Shown: in pieces, positions 21,213-31,923 of the stretch
How positions within the stretch are numbered: the stretch's first letter is position 1
Layout: each line of letters begins with the position of its first letter
Assembly (NCBI GenBank): GCA_012862575.1
Contig: BLSF01000044.1
Span: forward strand, 62,001 to 126,000
DNA: 64,000 bases
Direction: 5' to 3'
Origin: Parietichytrium sp. I65-24A
Taxonomy: Eukaryota; Sar; Bigyra; Thraustochytrida; Thraustochytriidae
Made by a program: the position numbers and the translations under genes
Notes under the pieces: generated by a model
Told to the model about the DNA's origin: nothing
Databases searched by the model: none
What the model saw: only the letters and a program-made list of their open reading frames with translations

Positions 21213-22798
21213 TCAAGGGCCATCTTGCTTTGGTGGAAATGACCTGTTGCTCTGCCCAACACAAGAGCTTGCCAGAACTTTTAAAGCTGTGAAGGGCACA
21301 AAGTCAACGCGCTGAAGCACGGTGACGTTGCCAAGCAAACCTGCAATGCGAAGATATCGGTTAGTGAATGCTAGTTTCACACCAAGAAAAAAGTAAAACG
21401 TTTTCAAGAGACAATACGTACCCCAATCTTCAACGCCATGCGACGCGTCCTCCCAGCCTGCATCAACGATTCGAGGCACTGTGGTCCCGTTCTGAACAAG
21501 TTCGCGCAGGTGCTCCCAAGCCACAATGAAGGCTGTCACAGCTAAAATCGAGAGAGAAAGAAGCACAAGCACGAGCACCTGCAAGCAAGCAAGCATCCAA
21601 AAGTCACACGATGTTAGGGTCAGAGCGCTAATTTTATCAATTTCGAGCGATCCGAGCTTACAGTTGGGAAAAATGGAATCGCTGCACCATGTGTCTCCCA
21701 TGAGATGCAGCATAGAATGGCAGCGAGGAGCTCCAGGATAGCGCACAAAGCATATGCAAAGATCGCCACGCGCTGCAATGTCGTAAATAGCATGATCCGA
21801 GACTCACGCCGACAACTAATCGTAAGATAGCCGAAGAGCACGGCCAAACACAAATTCCAGAGCCATACAGGAGTGAAAATTGCCCACCACGACGCCTCAT
21901 TAAGCGGCCCATCTAGTTTCAGGCAGACGAGGACTGTCAACGCTGTCGAACAGAGTATGAAGCTAGAGGAAGCAAAACCAGAGGCCTTGATTAGGTGCAT
22001 GTGCAACAGCTCCAAACCCTCTATAATGAAGATTGGGAGAGCGAGTAAGGATGCTTTTGCGTCTGGAAGATGTCCGTCCAACCGAAGAGCGACCCACACT
22101 TCAAACCATGTTATAAAGGCCAAATAGAAAATGGGAGGAACAAGGGAGACCAAGGGATCGCAGCAATTCCAACGCACGAGAGAGCGCGTAAAAGGAATGA
22201 CATGTTCCAGCTGAAAACTTTGAATCTCCGAATGGGAGTGTTTGTACAGCACGATATTCGCCTGTGGCAGGTACAAGCACAACGTGGTTATTTGCGCGAG
22301 CCCTAATAATGTGTTGCCAATCCAAATTGGAACCAAAAGGGTTACATAGTCTACACTAGTGAGCTTTCCATTCGCCTTTGCGCCTACCAACACCGCCGCC
22401 ACCGCTGTGCCAACCACGAAGCAAGCAAATCCAAACAGTAAGATTCTCATGCACGCGAAAGCTATCCCGGTGACTTTGTCCTTCTCTCGTGCAATAAATT
22501 CATTTCGCCTGTTTCTCCAATCCTCGGCAGATTTAAGGCCGAGATCTGGCAGAGAAATGTCGCCTCCTTCAGTCATCGTGTCGCTGAGATGAGACGAAAA
22601 GCTGTTCGCACTCCTGGTAGAGCTCTGGCCTTCCCGAGCCCTCTGGTTATCTGCGAAAACGTTTGAAGGCTTGGATTTGGGCGTCGAGATAAGAGGTTGG
22701 CGGGAGTCAGAGTCCGTTTCTCCACCACGTCCTGCGAACATCGCTTCGTGCATTCCCAGCCCGTTTCGCGAGCTCATACCGTCGTCCGACGCCATCAT
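21213..22798 (-). CDS. TMEM185-like (transmembrane Fragile-X-F family) membrane protein
   Basis: Exons 22798-21662, 21578-21422 and 21340-21213 give 473 residues. Intron 1 (83 bases) uses GTAAGC...TTGCAG. Intron 2 (81 bases, a multiple of three) uses GTACGT...TTGCAG, so retention would add an in-frame TM-like segment; splicing is inferred from the consensus sites. After a Ser-rich cytoplasmic-type N-tail of about 130 residues, eight to ten hydrophobic segments follow. Two repeats of the form LRLDG/LKLDG-x-SWWAIFTPVWLWN match the (L)KLDG...W..VF.P.W.WK pattern of TMEM185-type proteins, which are poorly characterised multi-pass membrane proteins. The first ATG pair is at 22798 and 22795; the longer frame opens at TTG. 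Confidence 0.7.
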
Positions 22799-23862
22799 CA
22801 ACACCAACGCCAACACCGACACCAACACCGTCTGCTCTTTCGCTCGCGCTTTCACTCCAGCGTGCTCTGCATATACCAAAGAAGCCTTCCTGTCGCCGCT
22901 CTATTTCACACCTCCCTCACTGGCGCCGGCATCACTAGCACTTTGGATTTGGCGCTGCAGCGGTCCGTATGGATGTTCTTGTGAGTACACCTTTCTCTTT
23001 CACTCTCACGCTGTATTCGTCTTTGTCTTTGTCTTTGTCTTTCGCCGAAGCCAAGTCTGCTGCTAGTGTCTTCTCTGGACTGCATTGGACACCGCCTGTG
23101 TTCACTGAGTGTACTGTATGTACCGGATAACAGTAAAGCATCGACCAGTAATTCTTCTTTTCACTGTCGTTATTCTGGCTTGGCATTTGAGATCGTCTTG
23201 GCGCAGGTTGGGTGCTGCCGCAATGGCATCAAGTGGCAAGCTGTGAGTGAATAGAACCAAACGATTCACACAATCATGGTCGATGGAACCTCTGAACGGC
23301 CCAGAGGACAAGCTGGAAGAGCTTGCTTTTACAATGTTGTGAGATAATCTTCTCAGAGTCCTTCAAATATCTTAGCCAGTGCGGGGCTTTGGTTGGCGTT
23401 GTCGTTGTTGTTGTGATGGAGCGGTTTGTCGCTTCACTGCATGTTTGAGTCGAAGGGCCGTTCGTAGTTGTCGATTTGCTGCGTTTGGTGGTTTGACTGA
23501 CAGCGAAGATTGTCATGTTTTGGTTGGATTTAGATTGACATGACATGATTTGTTTCGTGGGGCTGATGGGGACGGCGTTCGAGTGATCGCCTCTGCTGGT
23601 GATGGGACGGACTATTGGTGCAAATTTGTCGTTGATCTGCGCCGAGAGAGGGGCCGGGTAGCCTTGTTTCACTTCGAGCAAAGTTGGAGATGAAGATTGT
23701 TGGTTTACTTTTTACTGGGTGACTGCATGCCCCCGGAAGCGAGATTGCCGAAGTCGATTTGTGGGCGACGGTCGCTAGCATGTTCTGGAGGCTTCGCCGG
23801 GGGTGGTACTAATACAACAGTTTGACGAGGACATTTGGTGGCTTACAACAGATGATAGGAAA
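22799..23862. other. Spacer between two minus-strand genes, with one coding-like stretch
   Basis: A CTTTGT repeat lies at about 23018-23042. On the minus strand, about 23706-23845 reads as an open stretch containing VVLVPPPAKPPEHASDRRPQ and IDFGNLASGG before a stop. It follows the COMMD stop but no splice pair links it convincingly. The Gln/Thr-rich frame at 23274-23681 (-) looks like low-complexity DNA. No gene is supported. Confidence 0.35.
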
Positions 23863-24669
23863 CTAGGGTCTTTCCGACGCAATGCTCATGACCGAGGCGT
23901 AGAGTTCGTCTATTTGGGCGGGATTCAGATCTGCAATGACGCGGGATATTTTGCCGTTCTCGTGTTGCGTTGTGAAGGCTAATGTAGCAAACGCTTCGTT
24001 CAAAGCGTCGTTGTCGTGTGACTTGGCGGAGAATCCCACGCGCCAGTCAACGTCCACCAGCTTTGGCAGACTTGTTGACTCCGAGAAATCTTCCAAGTTG
24101 CGATAATTCGGCGCACTAAGCGACCTCTCCACAGCGCGCGCGAGCGCCAATCCCGGCATTTGCTTCAGTAAGCCCTCTCGGGTCAGCACCGATGCTAGCG
24201 ACTTCGCTTCTACCACTTGCAGTTCTCTCGCGCAGTCAATCACAAACCGCGCAAACATCTGCGGCACGCCGAGCTCTTCAGCGCCAATTTGCATTCCCGC
24301 CAGCTTTTCTATCTCCTTCTCAGGCATTCTGCGTCCAAGCCCGTTCAAGACACAACGAAAACGACCTCCTGGTCAGCACCGGCGCTCAGCCCAGTCTTCC
24401 GCTAGAGACACAGATATTCCACTTACTCGTTGATCAGCGCCGCCGCCTGTCCAGCTCCGGCTTGAAACGCCACACAAATTACATTCACGTGTCCGTTCGT
24501 GTTTGAACCATTTCGCGTCCATTTTGTTTTTGGTATTTTGAGATTGAAATAGAGAAGGGTTTGTTCCAACCCGTCAGCTTCCGCAGCCCAGTGCAAAACA
24601 TTCCGCTTCCGCGACGACCTGCCACTTACCATACGCGCCCAACGCAATGCGCATTGCCTCCTGCGCCAT
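23863..24669 (-). CDS. COMM-domain (COMMD family) protein, three exons
   Basis: Exons 24669-24630 (40 bases), 24460-24427 (34 bases) and 24328-23863 (466 bases) give 179 residues, a typical COMMD length. The introns are 169 and 98 bases; both donors are GTAAGTGG and acceptors are TTTCAAG and GACGCAG. Phases 1 and 2 agree, and the junctions read IALGAYA-GAGQAAALINE-MPEKEIEK. The N-terminal part is all-helical, as in the HN domain. The C-terminal COMM domain starts at about residue 113 with LPKLVDVDWRVGFSAKS and ends with LNPAQIDELYASVMSIAS, matching the W-R/K-hydrophobic start and terminal helix of the family. COMMD proteins form the Commander complex, which recycles endosomal cargo with CCDC22/CCDC93 and binds cullin pathways. 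The paralogue cannot be assigned. Confidence 0.72.
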
Positions 24670-26467
24670 GGATGCGAGCGGACACCCGTGCCCGAGTACA
24701 CTATGCTCCCACCCGAGGACACTCGCCGCGGCACGATATCTCAGGCGCTGCTGAGGATTTCCATCTACTCGGTCGCGAGGCGAGGTGTTCAAAGATTTGT
24801 TTGTCTTTGGGAGAACAAGTCGTACGCTCAAGTGTCCTCGCACTGTAAGTGTCCGCGGTAAAAGGCGGCAGATACTCTTTGGAGCTACTAGTTAGAAGAG
24901 CCGGGGCTGTGGATGAAGTGGTAGAGAGTTTTAATTACAAGTGCGATGGAAGAGAATGGAATGAGTGAGTGAATGTTCATTGAATGACTGCGAAAATTGA
25001 CTCTTTTCAGAACATGGAATGGAATTGTGAACGCACAATTTCATTCATTGTTCATGGTTCATTGTTCAAATCAATGAACAAGTTGGATGGAGTTGTGCAG
25101 AGTTTAGGAATTGTCAATCTGCAAAGATCAATCAATCAATCCATCTATCATTTTCAATGACTTCAACAATGGGTCATTCAATCACTCACTCACTCACTCA
25201 ATCAATCTGAGTCAGTCAATTGAAAGATCACAGAAAAGCAAAAAAGAATGAAAAACAAGCAAGAATGAAAGAGAGTTGATTGACTGACAATGATTCACTG
25301 TCTTCCCACAGTCAACAAAACAATGCCAAATCAATCAATCATTCAATGAAAACCAAAATCAGAACAAACAATTGATCAACTCCGTTGCATCTTAGTGTTT
25401 CGGCTGACCAAGGCCCACCAGCTAGGACCGCAGCTTTGTGCCAGCCTATTCGCACTTCTTTTACTGCAAAGCCATAGTCACTGCTACCAACTTGGGGGCC
25501 GTGAGGCGCCGCTAGTCCTCGCTAAGCCAATCTTCCGACTTTGAGAATCCTACACTTTACTCTAATAAACACGCATAGGCCCGGTGCAATCCGTTTACCC
25601 TAAACGTTATTGGTCGGCAGTAGCACTCCCTAATACTCGAAACCTGACTCGGAGTGGTATGGCTACCTAGCGTAAACCCTATTGCTGCCGTTTCAAGTAA
25701 GGTTTGCGGTAGCGTGTCGTAGGCCACGTCTATCATCGTCCTCGTAAACCGTCTGCGCATCGCAGAAAACCAGGGGCTCCGTAGGAGTTGCTTATCATTA
25801 TCTACGCGACCGCCGCGTACGCCTCACGGTGCGCGTGTGCGCGGGGACACCTTGTTACTTACATATGCGCCTCTGAAAGAGAGAGAGAGAAAGAGTGTGT
25901 GAGAGAGAGACAGAGGGGCAAAAGGATACGTCCTGGCGGTTACCCTCGCGGACGCCTGCCAGGAGGAGGAAGGAGGAAGGAGGTAGCGGAAGATTAGAGG
26001 CGGGTAGGAGTGCACGAAGTGGCTTGAGGACCTGATTCTGCGAGTCTCAAGAGTCAAGAATCAAGAGTCAAGGCTCAAGGCTGTGAAGGTCCTGTTGTTG
26101 AACGTTTGTTTGAGCGCTGGAATATATCATTCAATTGATCAATCGATCAATCATTCAATCAATCGATCAATCAATCAATCGATCGATCGATTAATCAGTC
26201 AAATAGTCGTCAATTTCAATTGGACTTGGGAGCTCTTGACTGGAGAACTTGTGGGTGGAGTATTGGGCTGGAGAATAGTCATCAGGAGACAGCGGAAGGT
26301 GAAGGTCGGGAATCGAGCTTTTGAATTTGGAATTCGTATTGAACGTGGTATCGGGTTTGAGATCGAGTCTGGAGTCTAGAGTCTGGAGTCTGGGCCTTCA
26401 AAGCAAGTCGGAGGTGCAGAATTGCGATTGTAGGGCATTCGCAATCGAGTTGTCAAGGGAGCGCGGC
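24670..26467. other. Repeat-rich divergent intergenic region
   Basis: About 25050-25370 is a long degenerate run of TCAA/ATCA units. A more complex segment of different texture lies at 25380-25860 with no recognisable product. GA-rich repeats are at about 25876-25915, and a second TCAATCGA run at about 26125-26205. The frames in 26083-26467 run into the next gene but are repeat-derived. No gene is supported. Confidence 0.5.
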
Positions 26468-28618
26468 ATGGGTTCATTGGCCGGAGAGTTGCATTTGAAG
26501 GTGTGCAGTGCGAGGAATCTGCAGAATGACAAGACGCTGTACCCTTTCGTGCAAGTGACATGTGGCGGATTCAAGGAGAAGACGCCGAATCGGAAGTGCG
26601 CAGTCGGGCAACGGAATACGTTTTGGAACACAAAGTTCACCATAGATGTGCCCCCGGGTGAGCCGGTGAGGCTCGAGCTGAAGACCAAGGAGTCTTTCCT
26701 GCTTCCGGCACAGAGGATCGGGGTGGCTGTCTTGGACCTCCCGCAGAAAGGCGAGCTCTTGGACGTGTGGGTGCCAATACATGACATAAACACCAACGCG
26801 CCAGTGAATGGTGAGATTCACTGCGTGCTCCAGTTTGAGCCGGGATCGATCTACGCAAGTGGCAGCATCTCATCTCCAAATCACCACATGACTGTGTCGA
26901 GTCCTATGAGTTTCTCATCTAGCTCGACGAACTTTAGCAGCGGAAGTCCCGCCGTGGCAAGGACTCCACACAGCGCAAGCGCTTCGTATGCGGAACATGG
27001 AATGGGCCTCGGCGGAGCTGCGGGCTCGTTTGGCTCCGGAACTAGCAAAGGAAAGGCAAACCCTAAGCGCACGTCAAGTGAGTTTGACGGACATGCCGCT
27101 GCACTGACCATAAATGACTTGATGGACTCTCTAGAAAATGTTAAGCGCATCATCGAGGCGCACAACGCAAACGGGCCGAGCGCCGTGGTGGTACAAAGCC
27201 CAGATCCTGAGCGGCTAAATCTTCTTCGGAACGCGCGGAGCGAGCTGGAAAGCATCCAAAGCCAGATTGCCTCTGAGACTTCGTTGTCAGAGGAGTGGAG
27301 GTCCAAGCTCGTCGATCTGGCAGAGGCATACACAAACGATTTATCGATCTTATTGAGTCACGAGGCTTGGGACGATGTTCAGCGCCGTATCTCGAATCGC
27401 ATGTCCATGAAGCACGGCACTATGCCACCCCCGTTGCCAGCAAAACCTGATCACCAACAGCAAAACTCGCAACAAGCACAGCTCGCTCAACACGAGGAGA
27501 TCACAAAAGAGTTCACCTTGGAGAGTTTAGATTTATTTGACGCGTTGCTGGAGTCTGGCTTTGCTCTGCAAGTGAAGGAACCTGGCCGGCAGGACAGCCC
27601 CGGAATTGTGAAAGGAGACACAATAACATTGGAATATATTGCTTACATATGGGACAGCGTGCATTTCGTGGCGGTTTCGTATTCGAGTTCTAGGGAGAGT
27701 GGCCCCTGGAGTTTCACCGTGGGCGACGAGGACATTCCCGTCGGCTTGAGCATGGCGTTGGAAGGGATCAAGCCAGGCACGAGCTTTTCGGTGTGCATAT
27801 CCCCGGCGTTTGCATTTGGCGAAAGCGGAAGCGACCAGGTCCCTCCGAATACACACATCGTCTACGAGGGCCGCGTGCTAGAGAGCAAGAGTGCTTCGCC
27901 ATCGATGCGGCGCTTCAATTCCGAACTGGACCCCGAAGATTTGCTTAAAAAGAATTCAAGGGTCTCGATCCGCTATCCTGCAAGGCAAAATCGCGTCTCC
28001 ATTGCGCCAACCAAGTCGCCGCTCTCCCCAGACTCTGGAGAGTCGGGATCGGGCAAAGGTGACTCCCCTTCTTTTGAAGATCTCAGCCGCGCTTTTGTGG
28101 AGGCTACGAAGCTGGACTCGCCATCGCGTGAGTCTGGAAGTGGAAACTCGAGACGCTCATCTCACTCGGCGGCTGTTCCTCCGCCCCTGCCGCCTAGGAG
28201 TGACTATGCAAGGCGAGGTAGCGCGGCTCCCGCGCTTAGTACATCAGCTGTGCCACCAAGGCCGCATCAATCTCAAGTGCCAGCATCCGCTCCGTCAACA
28301 TCATCTACCTTGTCTTCGTCTTCTACTTCTTCGTCAAGCATGCCGGGGACTGAGATTCCTTCTCCGCTGCCCACTCCTGCAACCTCGCCGGCGTCGGCGC
28401 CGAGTGCTGGAGGCGAAAAGAGCTTCAACGGTTGGCTTGCAGAAATAGGTTTTCAGAATTATGCCGATGCATTTCACACGCTAGGCGTTGAGGAGCTCGC
28501 AGACTTGGAGCATCTTCAACAAAGCGACTTGGAGGAAATGGGAATGCGCCCAATTCAGGTCCGCAAATTTGCTGCGCAAGTAAATAAGCTAGGCATCCAA
28601 AATTCTCTGGGTTCCTGA
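26468..28618 (+). CDS. C2 - FKBP-like - SAM multidomain protein
   Basis: An intronless 716-residue frame from ATG 26468 (the longer frame opens at TTG 26321). Residues about 6-126 form a C2 domain (GELHLKVCSARNLQND..YPFVQVTCGG, ending IHCVLQFEPG). A Ser/Gly-rich linker and a helical segment follow. Residues about 360-470 resemble an FKBP peptidyl-prolyl isomerase fold (KGDTITLEYIAY, ALEGIKPG, ISPAFAFGESG, VPPNTHIVYEGRVLES). The FKBP core Asp is not evident in the VAVSYSSS segment, the pocket Trp position reads Leu (GLSMAL), and the pocket Tyr is Phe, so catalysis is doubtful. A long Ser/Pro linker leads to a C-terminal SAM domain (about 652-716: WLAEIGFQNYADAFHTLGVE). C2 suggests membrane binding and SAM suggests self-association. 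A signalling scaffold is inferred. Confidence 0.8.
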   Translation: MGSLAGELHLKVCSARNLQNDKTLYPFVQVTCGGFKEKTPNRKCAVGQRNTFWNTKFTIDVPPGEPVRLELKTKESFLLPAQRIGVAVLDLPQKGELLDVWVPIHDINTNAPVNGEIHCVLQFEPGSIYASGSISSPNHHMTVSSPMSFSSSSTNFSSGSPAVARTPHSASASYAEHGMGLGGAAGSFGSGTSKGKANPKRTSSEFDGHAAALTINDLMDSLENVKRIIEAHNANGPSAVVVQSPDPERLNLLRNARSELESIQSQIASETSLSEEWRSKLVDLAEAYTNDLSILLSHEAWDDVQRRISNRMSMKHGTMPPPLPAKPDHQQQNSQQAQLAQHEEITKEFTLESLDLFDALLESGFALQVKEPGRQDSPGIVKGDTITLEYIAYIWDSVHFVAVSYSSSRESGPWSFTVGDEDIPVGLSMALEGIKPGTSFSVCISPAFAFGESGSDQVPPNTHIVYEGRVLESKSASPSMRRFNSELDPEDLLKKNSRVSIRYPARQNRVSIAPTKSPLSPDSGESGSGKGDSPSFEDLSRAFVEATKLDSPSRESGSGNSRRSSHSAAVPPPLPPRSDYARRGSAAPALSTSAVPPRPHQSQVPASAPSTSSTLSSSSTSSSSMPGTEIPSPLPTPATSPASAPSAGGEKSFNGWLAEIGFQNYADAFHTLGVEELADLEHLQQSDLEEMGMRPIQVRKFAAQVNKLGIQNSLGS

Positions 28619-28949
28619 AAAGAAACTAGAAAAGCAAGAAAAGACATTGATATCTGAGACTCCGCGGCTTTTGAGCGCCATTTTTTTTCCTGCTTTGGCA
28701 CTCTGCTTGCATGTTTTACACATTAATTTTCTTTTCCCATTTCCCGTCACTTAAACGCTTTTTCTATGGAATTGTTCAAGTGCTTGTTCTCGAGCGAATT
28801 GGCCGGGTCGGTAGGCGGCCCGATTCAACGAAGGCGAAGACGAAAGAAAAAGTCAATCCGTTCGCATATCTACACTCTTTTTTATATAAACAACTAACGA
28901 GGTGCCGGGACAATAGTCGAGATTAAATTACACACAGCATTGTGTAGCT
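28619..28949. other. Short spacer between convergent genes
   Basis: The 331 bases between the stops of the C2-FKBP-SAM gene and the HAD gene hold a poly-T tract at about 28680 and presumably both 3' UTRs. No other feature is seen. Confidence 0.5.
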
Positions 28950-30401
28950 TCAAGACAGAATGTCTGGTGCATAAGGATTCTTGGAATCTATGTCAGAAGG
29001 ACTGCGGAGCATGGCTTTGGCAAAAAGCATGCCCGCGACTCTAACCCGCTCGGGTTCCTGAACCCCAAAAGCACTGAGACATTCTTGGTAATCTTTGGCG
29101 TAACTAAAGTCACTGTCATTGTATATGCGCATTCGCCCGCGACTTTGTTCGTCACTTGGATCCCACCACGCAGACACCACGTGAAAAGCTCTGTCTGGGG
29201 CGAGAGAGCTTAGATATTCAGGAGCCTCCTGCAAGACGAAGTACGAGTTGAACACATTGTCATCGATAAATACAAGGTTTTTTCGCTTGCCGTCGAGCTC
29301 GTTAACGGCAATATGAGCCAGCAGTTTGGCTTTCTCAAGACCTGCGCTGAATACGTTTGTGCCACGAAGCCTCTTGTATCTGAGTTTAAGTTCTTCATTG
29401 CGAAGCACCTCCACCTCTCCCGTGCTGGCGCCCGCCTCAGATTTGTTTTCAAAAAACTTCACAAAACCAAACTCTTGCCGCTCTATTAGCGAGCGGTGCA
29501 ACTCTTGCAACGTGCTGACGTCGCGTCGGGCGGTTGCTACAAAAAGCGGGACCCCCATATCGTGCAGGAACCTTATCAAGTTCACCGTGCCATGGCCACC
29601 GCGGATTAGATGGTCCACATTGTGCTTCTTTTTCCTCTGCGGCGAAACCACAGCCTGTTTGTCATCCACAGGGTCGTTCACGAGGACTTTGTCATAGTCA
29701 AATATTACAGCGGTATCGTTCCAATCGAGGTCGAGCATCCGAAACAGGGCGGCTAGCCCATTCTCTGTGACTAACCTAAAGGGTAGCGCTGCCGACTTGC
29801 CACATTGAACTTGGTTCTGCAGAAACATCGTCAACAGTGCCGGTCTCAGCGGAGAGGTTGGCGGCATTGGGCAGCTCTGCGACCTCCCAAATTGTCGGAG
29901 GGACGGGCGCGAACCGCAAACGGGTAACGCGGTTGGGGCCGTTTGTTTCCAGCTTTGTATTTTCGGTTCCAGCACATGCATTCCGTTTCTGTCACCAAAA
30001 AGTACTTTTTCTTCGTCAACGTCGTGGGGCGACGCAACTTGACCTGCTGGAGACACGAACGCGTCCGCGCCGTCTTCCTCGTCCACCTTATAGTTGATTC
30101 CGCAATCGATGCCCGCACCTTTGGCATCGGCGAATCCGCTGTGACTAGCGTACGGCAGCATTCTGTCCACGCCGGTCTCCCTGATGGCCGCAGTTCGCAT
30201 CTTGGCAACAGCACTGCCGTGCGGAGAGGACAGGACTTGTAAATGTGCGCCCCAGTGGGAATTCGATGGCGACGTGCACATCTTCCCGAGTCGCTCGGCG
30301 GCGTTCGCACGACGCTTCCATGCCATGGACGCGCTTTCACTGTTTGACAAGCGCCGTCTGCTTGTCGCAATCGGGCTTACCGCCGCTTCCAATTCCATCA
30401 T
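28950..30401 (-). CDS. HAD-superfamily phosphatase-like protein
   Basis: A 483-residue intronless frame from ATG 30401 (open back to TTG 30419). The first 200 residues are basic, Ser-rich and probably disordered. The C-terminal half carries HAD signatures in order: motif I as VIFDYDKVLVNDP (about 232-244, nucleophile in DYD), motif II as VATARRD (about 288-294), a Lys in GLEKAKLL as the likely motif III, and motif IV as VFIDDN (about 378-383). HAD enzymes use the first Asp as nucleophile for phosphoryl transfer. The long insert between motifs I and II (basic QRKKKH then RGGHGTVN) is a cap-like feature. A DUF2608-like relation is possible but unproven, and the substrate is unknown. Confidence 0.72.
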   Translation of the reverse strand: MMELEAAVSPIATSRRRLSNSESASMAWKRRANAAERLGKMCTSPSNSHWGAHLQVLSSPHGSAVAKMRTAAIRETGVDRMLPYASHSGFADAKGAGIDCGINYKVDEEDGADAFVSPAGQVASPHDVDEEKVLFGDRNGMHVLEPKIQSWKQTAPTALPVCGSRPSLRQFGRSQSCPMPPTSPLRPALLTMFLQNQVQCGKSAALPFRLVTENGLAALFRMLDLDWNDTAVIFDYDKVLVNDPVDDKQAVVSPQRKKKHNVDHLIRGGHGTVNLIRFLHDMGVPLFVATARRDVSTLQELHRSLIERQEFGFVKFFENKSEAGASTGEVEVLRNEELKLRYKRLRGTNVFSAGLEKAKLLAHIAVNELDGKRKNLVFIDDNVFNSYFVLQEAPEYLSSLAPDRAFHVVSAWWDPSDEQSRGRMRIYNDSDFSYAKDYQECLSAFGVQEPERVRVAGMLFAKAMLRSPSDIDSKNPYAPDILS

Positions 30402-31923
30402 CGCCCGCTTTCTGCGCAACGCCTGCTAACGCCTGCTCTGCTCTAACCAGGTTTGGTCAAGCGCTTGCTTGTAAGCGCCAATTGCAAATGTCGAACGAAA
30501 CCAGACAGCGCGTAACCACTACCACAATAAGCCAAAATTCAACAGCCGTCGACGGAGCCCGCAGCCCCGCGGCCGACTGCGTTGGAGATCCAAGCGACCT
30601 GCGGTGTTTATCTATCTCGACAAACCTAATCACCCAACCCACGCGAGAATCAACACCACTCGTACTGACCACAATCCCACAATGAATATATATATCCCAC
30701 GAGCTGCGAAACCAGAAATTCAGAACCCCGCCGCGAGCAATATCTACCACACTTCTCAAAATACACCGTTGCTGCGTAGCTCAAACACGCACAGTTACGT
30801 CCTCGCCTTCGTCCCCACACCAGCAGCAGCAGCAGCAATATCAATATCAATGTCAATCTCAATAGCAGTTGCAGCAATCTCAATCTCAATCTCAATCTCA
30901 ATTTCAATCTCAATCTCAATTTCAATAGCAGCGGCAGCAGCAAAGAGAAGCGTACTCGCAGTGCAAACGACCTGTCTCTCACGAGCACTTATTCATAGAA
31001 GTGCGCTCGTTCTCGCAGCAACTGACTGACGCTCACGCCGCGTACACACATATATACATATACATATACATATACGTAACTGCACGTATTTGACGTACGG
31101 ACGACTACCGCGTACCGCTAAGTGAGATGGTAAGATGGAGTGTGCGGGGACGTACTTTTTCTTTCTTCTTTCTTCCTCTGAATTATCAATCGACCTACTC
31201 GCTGAATACCATACTCTCTAGCTAGAGATTATGGTAGAGTGGAGCACAAGGATGTCAATAAGACACAGTCAGTCATCTGGAGAGTGTTCATAGTGTCGGT
31301 GTTAGAGCTTTGGGTAAGCTTAGGTCTGAGATTGAATAGTGAGTGAGAGGACCGGTGGGTGAGGCTATATTGCTAGTGTTCTAATTATGAAAGGTGGTAG
31401 TCCGGAGCGGGAAGCTTTGATTGACACCAGTTTTAACAGCTAGCTACTACTTACTTTGATTGACTCTTGGGTAGTGTTCTTATAGTTTACGTTGGGAAGG
31501 GATAATAATGGTTTGCTTGTGAGTTCTGAGTACTATTTTGACTTGGCATAGTTTGACAAGTTTGACATCTCTCGCAAAACTCGCAAACATTTCGCAAAAT
31601 TAGGAGCTCATACCACGGCAAGTTGCGCAAGTTGCGCAAGTTAGTTGGTGTCAAAGTACGCAAGAGATTGACAGGGAAGGCTTGGCTCATATGTGCTTGG
31701 TGGGAAATCTGTCTGTCTGGGAAAAGCGGCGGGAGGATTTCTGGGAATTGCAAGTCTTTTGTGTGGTCGATCAGGTGAGGGAAGAGAAATGAAAATTTGG
31801 CGGTTGGGTGCAAAATTCGATTACAAATGTGTCACTTGGACAGCTTTACAGATCAGATATGGGAAATCAAATATGGGGAAAATGCGACAGAACAGCGGGC
31901 AGGACAGAGTGTGCAGTCTAAGC
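30402..31923. other. Intergenic region with microsatellites
   Basis: Includes the mixed CAG/CAATCT tract (listed separately) and a CATATA run at about 31047-31075. Frames across 30457-31029 mirror the repeats on both strands. The region 31100-31920 has no recognisable gene and presumably holds the 3' side of the BAR-like gene. Confidence 0.5.
30822..30942. repeat. CAG and CAATCT microsatellite tract
   Basis: A CAGCAGCAG block is followed by more than ten CAATCT/CAATAT hexamers and a second CAG-rich block. All six frames are open over part of it, which produces spurious low-complexity reading frames. Confidence 0.85.

Noticed and set aside
24961-25400. TCAA/ATCA-rich region as an origin or centromere-like element
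   Set aside because: It is a degenerate tetranucleotide repeat similar to others in the window; nothing beyond composition supports a special role.
30457-31029. Frames across the CAG/CAATCT tract on both strands
   Set aside because: Composed almost entirely of microsatellite codons (ISISIS or LRLRLK).
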